Positions 1 through 9,173 of a DNA stretch of 29,864 nt are shown here, piece after piece; within the stretch, counting starts at the first letter, position 1; each line of letters begins with the position of its first letter. The DNA comes from F23-B02 sp045601285. GTDB lineage: Bacteria > Bacillota > Clostridia > Oscillospirales > Oscillospiraceae. The DNA lies in contig JAZRZJ010000051.1 in the NCBI GenBank assembly GCA_045601285.1, positions 1 through 29,864 on the forward strand, in the 5' to 3' direction. The notes beneath the pieces were generated by a model. That model did no database searches. It was not told where the DNA came from and saw nothing but the letters and a program-made list of their open reading frames with translations. The position numbers and the translations under genes are program-made.

Positions 1-2237
1 CGGCATTTGTGCTTCTGCTGGTGAGGCTGTACAAACTGCAGATAAAAGACCATGATTTTTATGAGTCTCTTGCTGTTGGGCAGCAGCTCAGATCAACGCC
101 CCGCTCCGCATCGAGAGGCGGCATATATGACACGAACATGAATGTGCTGGCGGTCAGCGCCTCGGTGGATAACGTCTATCTCAGTCCTGCGGAAATAGAA
201 AACTACGGCGAGAACAGAGATCTTATCGCGAGGGGCCTTTCTCAGATCCTGGGGCTTGATTATGACGAAATCTATGAAAAGTCCGGACGCAGCGGAAGCT
301 GGTACGTTACGGTCGCGCGCAAGATAGAAAACGACAAGGCGGAGGCAGTCCGCCGCTTCAAGGAGGAAAACAACCTTAAAGGCGTTCGCCTTGAGACGGA
401 CACAAAACGATACTATCCGAATTCAAATCTGGCGTGCCATGTCATAGGCTTTGTCGGGACCGACAATTATGGCCTTGAAGGTATTGAGGCAAGATATGAT
501 TCGGTGCTTGCCGGAACGGACAGCAAGACCGTCAGAGCTACCAATGCCTACGGTACGGATATGCTGTTCACCCAGTTTGAGGAATTTCGTCCGGGCGTGA
601 GCGGAAACGATATCGTGACCACGCTGGACTCAACAATCCAGTATTACATTGAAAAGCATCTGCATCAGGCCGTAGAGGACTATGACATCCTCAACGGCGC
701 GGGAGCGATCGCAATGGACGTGAAAACCGGAGCTGTTCTGGCAATGGCGTCCATAGGCGATTATGACCTCAATAATTTTCTCGATGTCAGCGATGAAGTC
801 CAATCGCTCATCGACTCTGCACAGAGTAAGGATGAGGCGGCGCAGATCCTGAGCCAGGCTCAGGCAAAACAGTGGCGCAATAAAGCCCTTTCGGATACCT
901 ATGAGCCGGGCTCGACTTTTAAGATCATTACCCTGTCCATGGCACTGGAAGAGGGCGTCGTCGGACTTAACGACAGCTTTTACTGCGGAGGCAATGTAAG
1001 CGTAAAAGGTCGTACAAGCCCGATACGCTGCTGGAAAACGACGGGGCACGGCAGCCAGAGCCTGACCCAGGCGGTTCAGCACTCCTGCAATGCAGCCTTC
1101 GTCAATATAGGACAGCGCGTAGGAGCCGAGCGATTCTATGATTACTGCGAGGCCTTCGGTTTTCTGAACTTTTCGGATGACCCGGATGAAAACCTGACCG
1201 CAAAGACCGGGATAGACCTCTCCGGAGAGAGCGGAAGCATCTGGTGGAGCAAGAATACATTCTGTTCGGAGAAAAATCTGTCGCAGCTTGCGGCGGCATC
1301 TTTCGGTCAGACTTTCACCATAACCCCGCTGCAGCTGGTATGTGCCGTGAGCGCATGCGTTAACGGCGGATACCTGATGGAGCCGTACATCGTAAGGCAG
1401 ATAATCTCTCCGGACGGTGAAACGGTTTATAACAGGGAGACGAAGACCGTTCGACAGGTGATCAGCGAAGAGACCAGCGCAAAGGTCAGGAGCATACTGG
1501 AACAGGTCGTGGGCGATCCGAATGAGGGGACGGGACGAAACGCTGCGGTAAAAGGATACCGTATAGGCGGAAAGACAGGGACCAGCGAAAAGGTAAGCCT
1601 GGAGGCAGCCACCGGACAAAAGGAATATATCGTTTCTTTTATCGGTTTTGCTCCGGCAGACGATCCTAAGATCGTACTGCTGGCCTTTCTTGATACTCCT
1701 TCCGACAAATCCGGGATATACATAAGCGGCGGTCAGATGGCTGCCCCTACCGTAGGCAAGATTTTTGCCGATATTCTGCCGTATCTGGGAGTTGAGCCCG
1801 AATATTCCGATGATGAGCTTAAAACTGTTGACAAGGCTGTGCCTGATGTAAGCGGACTCACCGTTGCAAAAGCGCAGGAAAAGCTGAAGGACAGCGGCTT
1901 TGACTGCCGAGTGATAGGAACCGGAAATGCCGTAGATGATCAGCTTCCCGCTCCGGGCGCAATAGTTGCCGAGGGCAGCAGCATAATAATTTATGCCGAT
2001 GCCTCGCCGTCGGAAGCAACTGAAATCATGCCTGATATTTCAGACATGAGCTATTCGGAGGCAAGGGAGCTTTTGAGCAGCTACGGGCTGTTTATACATA
2101 CAGATTCTCCTGCTGCCTTTGCGGACGGAAGAATAATCGTTGCGCAAAGCGTTGAAACAGGTGCAAGAGTAAAGCACGGAACGGTGATTGAGGTTACTGT
2201 TATCACGAGCGATAAGGATTTGCTCGGAAGATACTGA
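1..2237 (+). CDS. spoVD: Class B penicillin-binding protein with two PASTA domains (SpoVD/FtsI/PBP2B type), 5' truncated
   Basis: This is a transpeptidase that cross-links peptidoglycan at the septum or in the spore cortex. The reading frame is open to the window edge (codons GCA, TTT precede a GTG at 9), so the real start and part of the N-terminal membrane helix lie outside. Counting from the GTG at 9, the dimerisation region begins with RGGIYD near residue 36. The catalytic triad motifs are all present: STFK (Ser302), SCN (Ser359, Asn361) and KTG (Lys522). Two C-terminal PASTA domains follow (about 610-665 and 675-735), starting VPDVSG and MPDISD. It lies 17 bases upstream of murE, the classical dcw arrangement. 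B. subtilis SpoVD has one PASTA domain and PBP2B has two, so the choice between a sporulation and a division role is open; the symbol follows its place before murE in clostridia. Proline codons look CCG-rich compared with the CCC-rich downstream genes (judged by eye). Confidence 0.9.
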   Translation, partial: AFVLLLVRLYKLQIKDHDFYESLAVGQQLRSTPRSASRGGIYDTNMNVLAVSASVDNVYLSPAEIENYGENRDLIARGLSQILGLDYDEIYEKSGRSGSWYVTVARKIENDKAEAVRRFKEENNLKGVRLETDTKRYYPNSNLACHVIGFVGTDNYGLEGIEARYDSVLAGTDSKTVRATNAYGTDMLFTQFEEFRPGVSGNDIVTTLDSTIQYYIEKHLHQAVEDYDILNGAGAIAMDVKTGAVLAMASIGDYDLNNFLDVSDEVQSLIDSAQSKDEAAQILSQAQAKQWRNKALSDTYEPGSTFKIITLSMALEEGVVGLNDSFYCGGNVSVKGRTSPIRCWKTTGHGSQSLTQAVQHSCNAAFVNIGQRVGAERFYDYCEAFGFLNFSDDPDENLTAKTGIDLSGESGSIWWSKNTFCSEKNLSQLAAASFGQTFTITPLQLVCAVSACVNGGYLMEPYIVRQIISPDGETVYNRETKTVRQVISEETSAKVRSILEQVVGDPNEGTGRNAAVKGYRIGGKTGTSEKVSLEAATGQKEYIVSFIGFAPADDPKIVLLAFLDTPSDKSGIYISGGQMAAPTVGKIFADILPYLGVEPEYSDDELKTVDKAVPDVSGLTVAKAQEKLKDSGFDCRVIGTGNAVDDQLPAPGAIVAEGSSIIIYADASPSEATEIMPDISDMSYSEARELLSSYGLFIHTDSPAAFADGRIIVAQSVETGARVKHGTVIEVTVITSDKDLLGRY

Positions 2238-2254
2238 AATAAAGGAATGAGATT

Positions 2255-3706
2255 ATGAAGCTAAAAGACTTGCTGAAAAGCCTTGAGGTCGTTGAAGTTC
2301 ATGCCGACCTTGAGCAGAATATAAGCGGAATCAGCTATGATTCGAGAAAAACTCAGCCCGGTGATGCGTTTTTTGCCATTGTTGGCTTTGAGTCCGACGG
2401 ACACAGATTTATTCCCATGGCGGCTGAAAAAGGCGCGGCGGTCATCGTCTGCCAGAAGGCACCTGAGATTGACGTTCCCTATGTGATTGTTAAAGACAGC
2501 CGACTCGGTCTTGCCCTTGCAAGCCGTGATTTCTTCGGAGATCCCGCAGGGCAGATGAAGGTTATAGGCATAACGGGCACAAACGGCAAGACCACAACTA
2601 CCTATATTCTGAAGCACATGCTTGAAAGCAAGCTCGGCGCAAAGGTGGGACTTATCGGTACAAACGGCAACATGATAGGCGAGGAGCTTATCCACTCCGA
2701 GCGAACGACTCCCGAAAGCTATGAGCTCCAGCTTCTGTTCCGTGAGATGCTTGATGCCGGCTGTACTCATGTTGTTATGGAGGTTTCCTCCCATTCGCTG
2801 TATCTTAACCGCGTTGCCGGCATTGATTTTGACATCGGCGTATTTACAAATCTCACTCAGGATCATCTTGACTTCCACAAGACGATGGAAGAGTATGCAA
2901 AGGCAAAGTCCATTCTGTTCTCTGTGTGCAGATACGGCTGTATGAATATGGACGATGCGTGGTTTGAGAATATCAGCAGAAACGCAAAATGCGAGGTGTT
3001 TACATACTCAACCGAAAATGAAAGCGCTGAGCTGTATGCAAAAAATGTTCGGCTTTCCGCATCGGGCGTAAGCTTTGACGCCGTAACCGCAGGTGAATGC
3101 GAGGCGGTAAGCCTTGCCATTCCGGGAAAATTTTCCGTTTATAATGCCCTTGGGGTTATTGCCTGCGGTCTGAAGCTCGGAATGAGTCTTAAAGCCTGCG
3201 CTGAAGCGCTTTCCGATGCACACGGCGTTAAAGGACGCATGGAGGTAGTGCCGACTGACGAGAATTACACCGTTCTGATTGACTATGCCCACACTCCCGA
3301 TGCCCTTGAAAATGCGCTCAAGGCACTTCGGTACGGTGATAAGTGCAGACTTGTTGTGCTTTTCGGCTGCGGCGGTGACCGAGACAGAACGAAACGTCCG
3401 ATTATGGGCAGAATTGCCGCCGAAAATGCAGACTTTGTTATCGTAACAAGTGACAATCCCCGCACGGAAGAGCCTGAGGAGATAATAAAAGAAATTGTTG
3501 CGGGAATGCAGGATACGGAAACACCGTACACTGTAATCTGTGACCGCGTTGAAGCAATTCGGTGGGCAATTGACAACCACAAGGAAAATGATGTAATATT
3601 GTTAGCCGGCAAGGGCCATGAGGATTATCAGGTGGTCGGCCATGAGAAGCATCATATGGACGAGAGGGAAATCGTCGCAGAACATATAGAGAAGAGGAAA
3701 AAATAA
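2255..3706 (+). CDS. murE: UDP-N-acetylmuramoyl-L-alanyl-D-glutamate--2,6-diaminopimelate ligase
   Basis: Cytoplasmic Mur ligase that adds the third amino acid to UDP-MurNAc-L-Ala-D-Glu using ATP. The 483-residue length is normal for MurE. The N-terminal domain carries SYDSRKTQPGD; the ATP-binding P-loop is GTNGKTT (residues 108-114), followed by the central-domain SSHSL segment, and the C-terminal domain has LIDYAHTPD, GKGHEDYQ and DNPR (residues 400-403). DNPR is the established signature for meso-diaminopimelate rather than lysine, so the wall is predicted to be DAP-type. The ATG is preceded by AAGGA at 2242-2246. The stop codon overlaps the mraY start in the sequence TAATG, which suggests translational coupling. 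murF, which usually follows, is absent here. Confidence 0.97.
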   Translation: MKLKDLLKSLEVVEVHADLEQNISGISYDSRKTQPGDAFFAIVGFESDGHRFIPMAAEKGAAVIVCQKAPEIDVPYVIVKDSRLGLALASRDFFGDPAGQMKVIGITGTNGKTTTTYILKHMLESKLGAKVGLIGTNGNMIGEELIHSERTTPESYELQLLFREMLDAGCTHVVMEVSSHSLYLNRVAGIDFDIGVFTNLTQDHLDFHKTMEEYAKAKSILFSVCRYGCMNMDDAWFENISRNAKCEVFTYSTENESAELYAKNVRLSASGVSFDAVTAGECEAVSLAIPGKFSVYNALGVIACGLKLGMSLKACAEALSDAHGVKGRMEVVPTDENYTVLIDYAHTPDALENALKALRYGDKCRLVVLFGCGGDRDRTKRPIMGRIAAENADFVIVTSDNPRTEEPEEIIKEIVAGMQDTETPYTVICDRVEAIRWAIDNHKENDVILLAGKGHEDYQVVGHEKHHMDEREIVAEHIEKRKK

Positions 3707-4713
3707 TGACTCTAAAGCTTACTGTTGCCTTTGTACTGGCTTTTATTGTTGCAGTAGTTGTCGGCAAATTTTATATTCCATGGCTCAGAAAGGTCAAGGC
3801 AGGGCAGGAGATTAAGGAAATCGGCCCCTCATGGCACGCATCAAAGGCGGGAACTCCCACCATGGGCGGTGTCATTTTCATTGCGGCATGTATGGTTGTC
3901 TGCCTGACAACCGGCTTTTCCAGCATGCTTGAAGGCGACTTCAGACATATATTCGTCCTTGTGTTTGCAATGATTTTCGGAGCGATCGGCTTCCTTGATG
4001 ACTGGGAAAAGCTTCGCAAAAAGCAGAATACAGGTCTTTCTGCAAAGGCAAAGTTCCTCCTACAGCTCGTTGCAGCCCTTGTATTCGTCCTCCTTCTTCG
4101 GCAGATGGGATATATAAAAACAAACCTCTATATCCCGTTCTGGAATACAGAAGTTTACATTCCCGGCGCACTCTATTTTATTCTTGCGGCATTCATCATC
4201 GTCGGTACTGTAAACGCGGTAAACATCACCGACGGTGTTGACGGACTTGCAAGCGGAACCTCTCTTCCCGTATGTTTGTTCTTTGTGTTTGTAACATTTA
4301 AATGGGGCGAGGAATTTCTCTCGCTCGGCATTTTCGCATCAGCACTTCTCGGCGGTCTGATCGGCTTCCTTGTTTATAACTTCAATCCCGCAAAATGCTT
4401 TATGGGCGATACGGGCTCGCTGTTCCTGGGCGGCGCAATTGCAGCGCTTGCCTTTGCTTACGATATGCCCCTTATCCTTATTACCCTCGGCATTGTGTTT
4501 ATATGGGAAACACTTTCCGACATCATTCAGGTATGCTATTTCAAGCTTACCCACGGCAAGCGCATATTCAAGATGGCGCCCTTCCATCATCATCTTGAAA
4601 TGGGCGGCTGGACGGGCAAAAAGTGGAAGGAAAAAGAACTGTTTTGTCTTTTCACCGGTGTGTCCCTTGTTTTTGCAATTATTTCATTCCTGGGAGTTTA
4701 TAATCGTTTCTGA
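3706..4713 (+). CDS. mraY: Phospho-N-acetylmuramoyl-pentapeptide transferase
   Basis: Integral membrane enzyme that transfers phospho-MurNAc-pentapeptide to undecaprenyl phosphate, making lipid I. The 335-residue protein is a string of hydrophobic helices, as expected for the ten-helix MraY fold. The Mg-binding and active-site signatures are present: LDDWEKL with Asp98 and Asp99, NITDGVDGLA with Asp176 and Asp179, NFNPAKCFMGDTGSL, and the MraY-specific PFHHHLE with His294-296. The HHH motif separates it from WecA/TagO relatives. The start ATG lies inside the murE stop (TAATG). ftsW follows after 24 bases. Confidence 0.97.
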   Translation: MTLKLTVAFVLAFIVAVVVGKFYIPWLRKVKAGQEIKEIGPSWHASKAGTPTMGGVIFIAACMVVCLTTGFSSMLEGDFRHIFVLVFAMIFGAIGFLDDWEKLRKKQNTGLSAKAKFLLQLVAALVFVLLLRQMGYIKTNLYIPFWNTEVYIPGALYFILAAFIIVGTVNAVNITDGVDGLASGTSLPVCLFFVFVTFKWGEEFLSLGIFASALLGGLIGFLVYNFNPAKCFMGDTGSLFLGGAIAALAFAYDMPLILITLGIVFIWETLSDIIQVCYFKLTHGKRIFKMAPFHHHLEMGGWTGKKWKEKELFCLFTGVSLVFAIISFLGVYNRF

Positions 4714-4737
4714 TAATAATCCCGGGAGGTCGTTTGA

Positions 4738-5901
4738 ATGGAATACAGCGGCACCAGACTTGAAACCAGAGAAACGAAAGCTACAACATCACGCAAAAGC
4801 TTGGATTTGCCGTTTTTTGTACTGGTGCTGCTGCTGCTGACTGTCGGCGTAATAATGGTGCTTTCCTCAAGCTATGCCAGAGCATATTATGACCCCGGTG
4901 AGCTTACCGGCGGAAATCCCGCATACTATTTTGTGCGCCAGTTTGTATTTGCGGTGCTCGGTATTGCGGCAATGATATTTGCCTCAAAGCTGCCAATGGG
5001 CTTTTACCGAAAGTACTCAATACATATTCTCGGGCTTGCTGTGATACTTCTTCTGCTTGTGCCGGTAATAGGTGTCAGGGCAAACGGTGCAAGACGGTGG
5101 ATCGGCATAGGCGGCCTGACGCTGCAGCCGTCGGAGATTGCAAAGCTCGGTATTATTCTGGCGTTTTCGGCTATTATATGTAAAAACAGAGGCAAGATGA
5201 AAACATTCCGTTACGGCATCTTGCCCTTTGTTGCGATATTGCTTGTAATTGTAGGTCTGCTTGTTCTGGAGCCGCACTTTTCGGCATCAATTATCATCGT
5301 TGCCGTAGGCGGAGCAATGATTTTTCTCGGCGGAGCAAGGCTCGTTTGGTTCATTGCCGCTGCGGCTGCGGCAGGCGGCGGCATAGCGGTGCTTCTGACA
5401 AAGTTTCCGTATGCCTCAACAAGAATTACAACGTGGCTTGACCCGTTTTCATCAACCTCAGATGAGGGTTATCAGATCGTTCAATCCCTCTATTCAATAG
5501 GCTCGGGCGGTCTGACAGGTCTCGGCTTCGGACAGAGCAGACAGAAGTTTTTGTATCTTCCCGAGGAGCACAACGACTTTATTTTTTCTGTTGTCTGTGA
5601 GGAGCTCGGTTTTATCGGCGCGGTGCTTATTCTGACTCTGTTCTCGCTGCTGATAATACGTGGCTACTGGATAGCCGTTAATTCAAAGAGCCGCTATTCC
5701 TGCCTTGTCTGTGCGGGAATTACAACACTCCTTGCAATTCAGACAATACTTAACGTGGCTGTTGTCACTAATCTTATACCGTGTACCGGAATATCCCTGC
5801 CGTTTTTCAGCTACGGAGGAACGGCATTGCTGATACAGATGATAGAAATGGGAATTATTCTCAGCGCATCGCGCGAAATTCCCGCGGTTAAGGCGGGGTA
5901 A
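4738..5901 (+). CDS. ftsW: SEDS-family peptidoglycan glycosyltransferase FtsW (SpoVE-like)
   Basis: Polytopic membrane protein of the SEDS family, which polymerises lipid II into glycan strands with a class B PBP partner, probably the PASTA PBP at the start of the cluster. The 387-residue sequence has about ten hydrophobic segments after a charged 25-residue cytoplasmic start. Family motifs include GARRWIGIGGLTLQPSEIAK, SLYSIGSGGLTGLGFG and the HNDFIF motif with Asp280, which matches the acidic residue required in SEDS enzymes. The C-terminus carries GISLPFFSYGGTALL, typical of FtsW/SpoVE rather than RodA. GGGAGG at 4724-4729 sets the start. FtsW and SpoVE cannot be separated by sequence reading alone. 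murD, usually between mraY and ftsW, is missing. Confidence 0.93.
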   Translation: MEYSGTRLETRETKATTSRKSLDLPFFVLVLLLLTVGVIMVLSSSYARAYYDPGELTGGNPAYYFVRQFVFAVLGIAAMIFASKLPMGFYRKYSIHILGLAVILLLLVPVIGVRANGARRWIGIGGLTLQPSEIAKLGIILAFSAIICKNRGKMKTFRYGILPFVAILLVIVGLLVLEPHFSASIIIVAVGGAMIFLGGARLVWFIAAAAAAGGGIAVLLTKFPYASTRITTWLDPFSSTSDEGYQIVQSLYSIGSGGLTGLGFGQSRQKFLYLPEEHNDFIFSVVCEELGFIGAVLILTLFSLLIIRGYWIAVNSKSRYSCLVCAGITTLLAIQTILNVAVVTNLIPCTGISLPFFSYGGTALLIQMIEMGIILSASREIPAVKAG

Positions 5902-5916
5902 TGTGGAGGAAAGAGA

Positions 5917-7035
5917 ATGAGATTTATGTTTGCCTGCGGCGGTACCGCAGGACATATCAATCCTGCAATTGCTGTGGCGGGCTATTTCAGACAGCTCATG
6001 CCCGACTGTGAAATTCTGTTTATCGGTGCCGAAGACCACATGGAAACCGACCTTGTTCCCCGCAGCGGCTATAATATCAAAACTCTCAGGGTTTCTAATA
6101 TCAGCCGCAGCAGGAGCATCAGGGGAATTATCCACAACATAAAATCTGTTTTTAATGTTATCAGAGCAAGGGTAAAGGCAAAGAAGCTTATTAAGGAATT
6201 TGAGCCCGACGTTGTAATAGGAACGGGCGGTTATGTCTGTTATCCCGTGCTTAAATCTGCGGCAAAGATGGGAATACCCACTGCCGTACACGAAAGCAAT
6301 GCGTTCCCCGGACTCACAACAAGAATGCTTGCAGACATCGTTGACAAAATCATGCTTGGCTTTGAAGAAAGCAAGGAGCATTACAAGCACCCGGAAAGAT
6401 GCGTTGTAACGGGAACGCCCGTTCGCAGCGAATTCGGCGAATATACGAAATCATCGGCAAAGGCGGAGCTCGGGATAAGTGACAAAATGCCGCTGGTGGT
6501 TTCCGTATGGGGCTCGCTGGGAGCGTCAAATATGAACGCCGCAATGTGCGAATTTATTAAGCTTGCCGGTAAAAATCCGGGCTTTAAGCTTATTCACTCT
6601 GCCGGCAGTGAGGGCTATAAATCAATGCTTACCGCCCTTGAGGAAGCCGTACCCGACTATGAGGCAAACGGCATGGACGTCAGAGAATACATCTATGATA
6701 TGCCGAGAGTCATGGCGGCAGCGGACATTGTACTTTGCCGTGCAGGCGCATCAACGATTTCGGAGCTTACATATATGCACAAGCCTACGGTCTTTGTGCC
6801 TTCGCCCTATGTGACCAATGACCATCAGTTCAAAAACGCAAGTGTGGTAGCAAACGCAGGCGGTGCAAAAATTTTCCGAGAGAAAGAACTGAAGGCAGAA
6901 GACCTATATAATGAAGTTAAACGTATCCTTGCATCTCCGAAGGAGCTGCAGAAAATGGCAGATTCAATGGAGAAGCTTGCCATGAAGGACGCAACAAGAG
7001 TGATAGCCGAGCAGATACTCGGTCTGTGTAAATAA
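5917..7035 (+). CDS. murG: UDP-N-acetylglucosamine--N-acetylmuramyl-(pentapeptide) pyrophosphoryl-undecaprenol GlcNAc transferase
   Basis: Peripheral membrane glycosyltransferase (GT-B fold) that converts lipid I to lipid II by adding GlcNAc. The N-terminal glycine-rich loop CGGTAGHINPA (residues 7-17, His13) is intact. GTGGYVCYP, VHESNAFPG (the HExN segment) and the second glycine loop VWGSLGASNMN are also present. The C-terminal UDP-GlcNAc site shows RAGASTISEL and the PYVTNDHQFKNA loop. The length of 372 residues is usual. GGAGGA lies just before the ATG. It is separated from murA by a hairpin followed by a T-tract, so a transcript may partly end here. Confidence 0.96.
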   Translation: MRFMFACGGTAGHINPAIAVAGYFRQLMPDCEILFIGAEDHMETDLVPRSGYNIKTLRVSNISRSRSIRGIIHNIKSVFNVIRARVKAKKLIKEFEPDVVIGTGGYVCYPVLKSAAKMGIPTAVHESNAFPGLTTRMLADIVDKIMLGFEESKEHYKHPERCVVTGTPVRSEFGEYTKSSAKAELGISDKMPLVVSVWGSLGASNMNAAMCEFIKLAGKNPGFKLIHSAGSEGYKSMLTALEEAVPDYEANGMDVREYIYDMPRVMAAADIVLCRAGASTISELTYMHKPTVFVPSPYVTNDHQFKNASVVANAGGAKIFREKELKAEDLYNEVKRILASPKELQKMADSMEKLAMKDATRVIAEQILGLCK

Positions 7036-7043
7036 CATAAAAC

Positions 7044-7098
7044 AACCTCGCAGCATAGAATGACGTGAATTTCAAGTTTTTATCTGCGAGGTTTTTTT
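7044..7098 (+). terminator. Large-loop hairpin with T-tract, overlapping the murA ribosome binding site
   Basis: The arms AACCTCGCAG (7044-7053) and CTGCGAGGTT (7084-7093) are perfectly complementary and are followed by seven T residues (7092-7098, the first two within the arm), as in an intrinsic terminator. The 30-base loop contains a second, imperfect hairpin, ACGTGA (7063-7068) with TCAAGT (7072-7077). The 3' arm contains GAGG (7088-7091), the only plausible Shine-Dalgarno for the murA ATG at 7099, with 7 bases between. The element may therefore reduce both transcription into murA and its translation. That dual function is inference. Confidence 0.7.
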
Positions 7099-8352
7099 AT
7101 GGCAATATGGCATATAAGCGGCGGTAATCGCCTTGAAGGTACCTGCTTTGTGCAGGGCTCAAAGAATGCCGTGCTGCCCATGCTGGCGGCATCGGTAATT
7201 GCCGGCACGGAAACGGAGCTTCTGAACGTGCCTGCTTTGAGCGATGTTGAGGTGTCATTGCGCATATTGCGCGGTCTGGGCTGCATTGCAGAACAGAAGG
7301 ATAATGACGTGTACATAAATTCCGCAACGCTCTCCGAAAACCGTATTCCCCATGAAATGATGAGCTGTATGCGCTCATCTGTACTTTTTATGGGAGCACT
7401 TCTGGCACGGTGCGGAGAGGTTCATATGTGCGCACCGGGAGGCTGTATGCTGGGTAAGCGGCCTATAGATATTCATCTTGATGTAATGCGCAGACTGGGA
7501 GCGGAAGTAATTCAGCATGAGGGAGAAATAATCTGCCGTGCCGAAAAGCTTGTCGGAACGCGCATAGAGCTGCCCTGCAGAAGTGTGGGAGCTACGGAAA
7601 ATGCAATGCTCGCGGCATGCGGCGCTCAGGGAGAAACTGAAATACTCGGCGCTGCCATGGAGCCTGAAATCGTTGATTTGCAGGAGTATCTGCGCAAGCT
7701 CGGCGCATATATGGCGGGTGCCGGTACTGACAGAATTGTAATTCGCGGCTTCTCTCCCGAAAAGCACGTTGGGCACAGAGTTATTCCGGACAGAATTGTT
7801 GCATCTACATTATTGTGCGCAGCTGCTGCCGTAGGAGGAGAAATAGAACTGGTCGGAGTAAATCCCTGCCATTTTTCTCAAATACGGCACTTCCTAAATG
7901 AAGCCGGCTGTGATATAATATCAGGTAAAAGAAATGTAAGGCTGCGCTCAAAGGGTGAGCCTCAGTGTGTGGAGCATATCATTACTGCACCGCACCCCGG
8001 TTTTCCGACAGATGCTCAGCCGCTTGTTATGGCGTCACTGCTGAAAGCCAAGGGCGAAACACTGATTACGGAGAATATCTTTGAAAGTCGCTTTGCTCAT
8101 GTGCGGGAGCTTAAGCGTTTCGGCGCGGATATTGAGCTTCAGGGCAGAACGGCAACTGTAAAGGGAGTAAGCTGCCTGAGGGGAGCAGATGTTACTGCCG
8201 CTGACTTACGCGGCGGCGCTGCACTTGTAATTGCAGCTCTGGCAGCGGAAGGGAAAAGTACAGTTCATGACCGTGGCTATATCTGCCGCGGATATGAGAA
8301 TTTTGACTACAAATTGCGCTCCTTGGGCGCGGATATAATTATGGAGATTTGA
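7099..8352 (+). CDS. murA: UDP-N-acetylglucosamine 1-carboxyvinyltransferase
   Basis: Cytoplasmic enolpyruvyl transferase for the first committed step of peptidoglycan synthesis, using phosphoenolpyruvate and UDP-GlcNAc. The 417-residue length matches the family. Substrate-binding Lys22-Asn23 lie in QGSKNAVLP, the catalytic loop GGCMLGKRPID carries Cys116, PGFPTDAQ holds the conserved aspartate, and the C-terminal RGGAALVIAAL and DRGYICRGYENFDYKLRSLG segments are present. Cys116 is the residue alkylated by fosfomycin, so the enzyme is predicted to be sensitive. The gene occupies the position where B. subtilis has murB. Its only candidate ribosome binding site is buried in the upstream hairpin. 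Firmicutes often have a second MurA elsewhere; this window cannot tell which paralogue it is. Confidence 0.96.
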   Translation: MAIWHISGGNRLEGTCFVQGSKNAVLPMLAASVIAGTETELLNVPALSDVEVSLRILRGLGCIAEQKDNDVYINSATLSENRIPHEMMSCMRSSVLFMGALLARCGEVHMCAPGGCMLGKRPIDIHLDVMRRLGAEVIQHEGEIICRAEKLVGTRIELPCRSVGATENAMLAACGAQGETEILGAAMEPEIVDLQEYLRKLGAYMAGAGTDRIVIRGFSPEKHVGHRVIPDRIVASTLLCAAAAVGGEIELVGVNPCHFSQIRHFLNEAGCDIISGKRNVRLRSKGEPQCVEHIITAPHPGFPTDAQPLVMASLLKAKGETLITENIFESRFAHVRELKRFGADIELQGRTATVKGVSCLRGADVTAADLRGGAALVIAALAAEGKSTVHDRGYICRGYENFDYKLRSLGADIIMEI

Positions 8353-8356
8353 CTCT

Positions 8357-9130
8357 ATGCCGAATACAAATGATTATTACTCAAAACCGAAAAACGAGAA
8401 TGACAGACCTAAAATACATATTTCTTTTCGCAGACCGCTGACCTTTTTTCTCATCATTGCATCTGTGATACTCATAATGAGTGTGTTTTTCAAGATAGGC
8501 AAAATTGAAGTGACCGGTAATTCACTCTATACAGACGAGGAAATCATTGACGCTTCCGGTATTCAGATAGGTGATAATCTGTTTTTTACCAACCGAATCG
8601 GAGCCGGAAGCAGAGTCGTTGTAAAGCTGCCCTATGTTGATGCGGTTACAATTACACGCGGTCTGCCTAACAGAGTTACGATCATCGTTCAGGAGAGCAA
8701 TGCCGTGGGCTATATTGACGTAAACGGTGAGCTCTGGAGCCTGAGCGGAACCGGAAAGTTTCTCGGAACAGTTGAAAAATCCGATGCTGAATATATGGCT
8801 GAGATTACGGGCATAACCGTTACTGAAGCTGCAGTTGGCGATACGATTAAAGCTTCGCAGGAAGACAGCGAGAAATACGCATATCTGCTTGAGATCCTTG
8901 ACCAGATTCAGTCAAGGGGTATGACTGCCAGGATATCTGCCATTGATATCTCCGATGCTGAAAATGCGGTTATTGAATATGATAACCGCTTTACCGTCAA
9001 GCTCGGCGTGAAGGACAATACGGAATATAAGTTCGGAAAGCTTGCTGCGGCATTGGAGAAGCTTGGAGCAAACGATTCCGGAACTCTGGATTTGTCCGAG
9101 GGAAATAAGGTGCTTTATAATCCGAATTAA
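8357..9130 (+). CDS. ftsQ: Cell division protein FtsQ/DivIB
   Basis: Bitopic division protein that helps assemble the septal synthase complex. A basic cytoplasmic start of about 28 residues precedes one hydrophobic segment (LTFFLIIASVILIMSVFF, about 30-47). A POTRA domain follows, beginning IGKIEVTGNSLYTDEEI, and then the FtsQ/DivIB domain with VDAVTITRGLPNRVTIIVQE and AVGYIDVNGELWSL. At 257 residues it is close to the DivIB size. The ATG is four bases after the murA stop, with GGAG at 8343-8346 inside the murA end. The sequence is divergent, as is usual for this family; position and domain order carry the call. Confidence 0.88.
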   Translation: MPNTNDYYSKPKNENDRPKIHISFRRPLTFFLIIASVILIMSVFFKIGKIEVTGNSLYTDEEIIDASGIQIGDNLFFTNRIGAGSRVVVKLPYVDAVTITRGLPNRVTIIVQESNAVGYIDVNGELWSLSGTGKFLGTVEKSDAEYMAEITGITVTEAAVGDTIKASQEDSEKYAYLLEILDQIQSRGMTARISAIDISDAENAVIEYDNRFTVKLGVKDNTEYKFGKLAAALEKLGANDSGTLDLSEGNKVLYNPN

Positions 9131-9173
9131 CACTAAATTCAAAATATTGTTTACATAATTATGCAAAAATCTA

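Noticed and set aside
630..1619. A 329-codon open frame on the minus strand opposite the PBP gene
   Set aside because: Its Arg/Cys/Ala-rich composition and lack of signals are those of an antisense shadow; the plus-strand frame has all PBP motifs.
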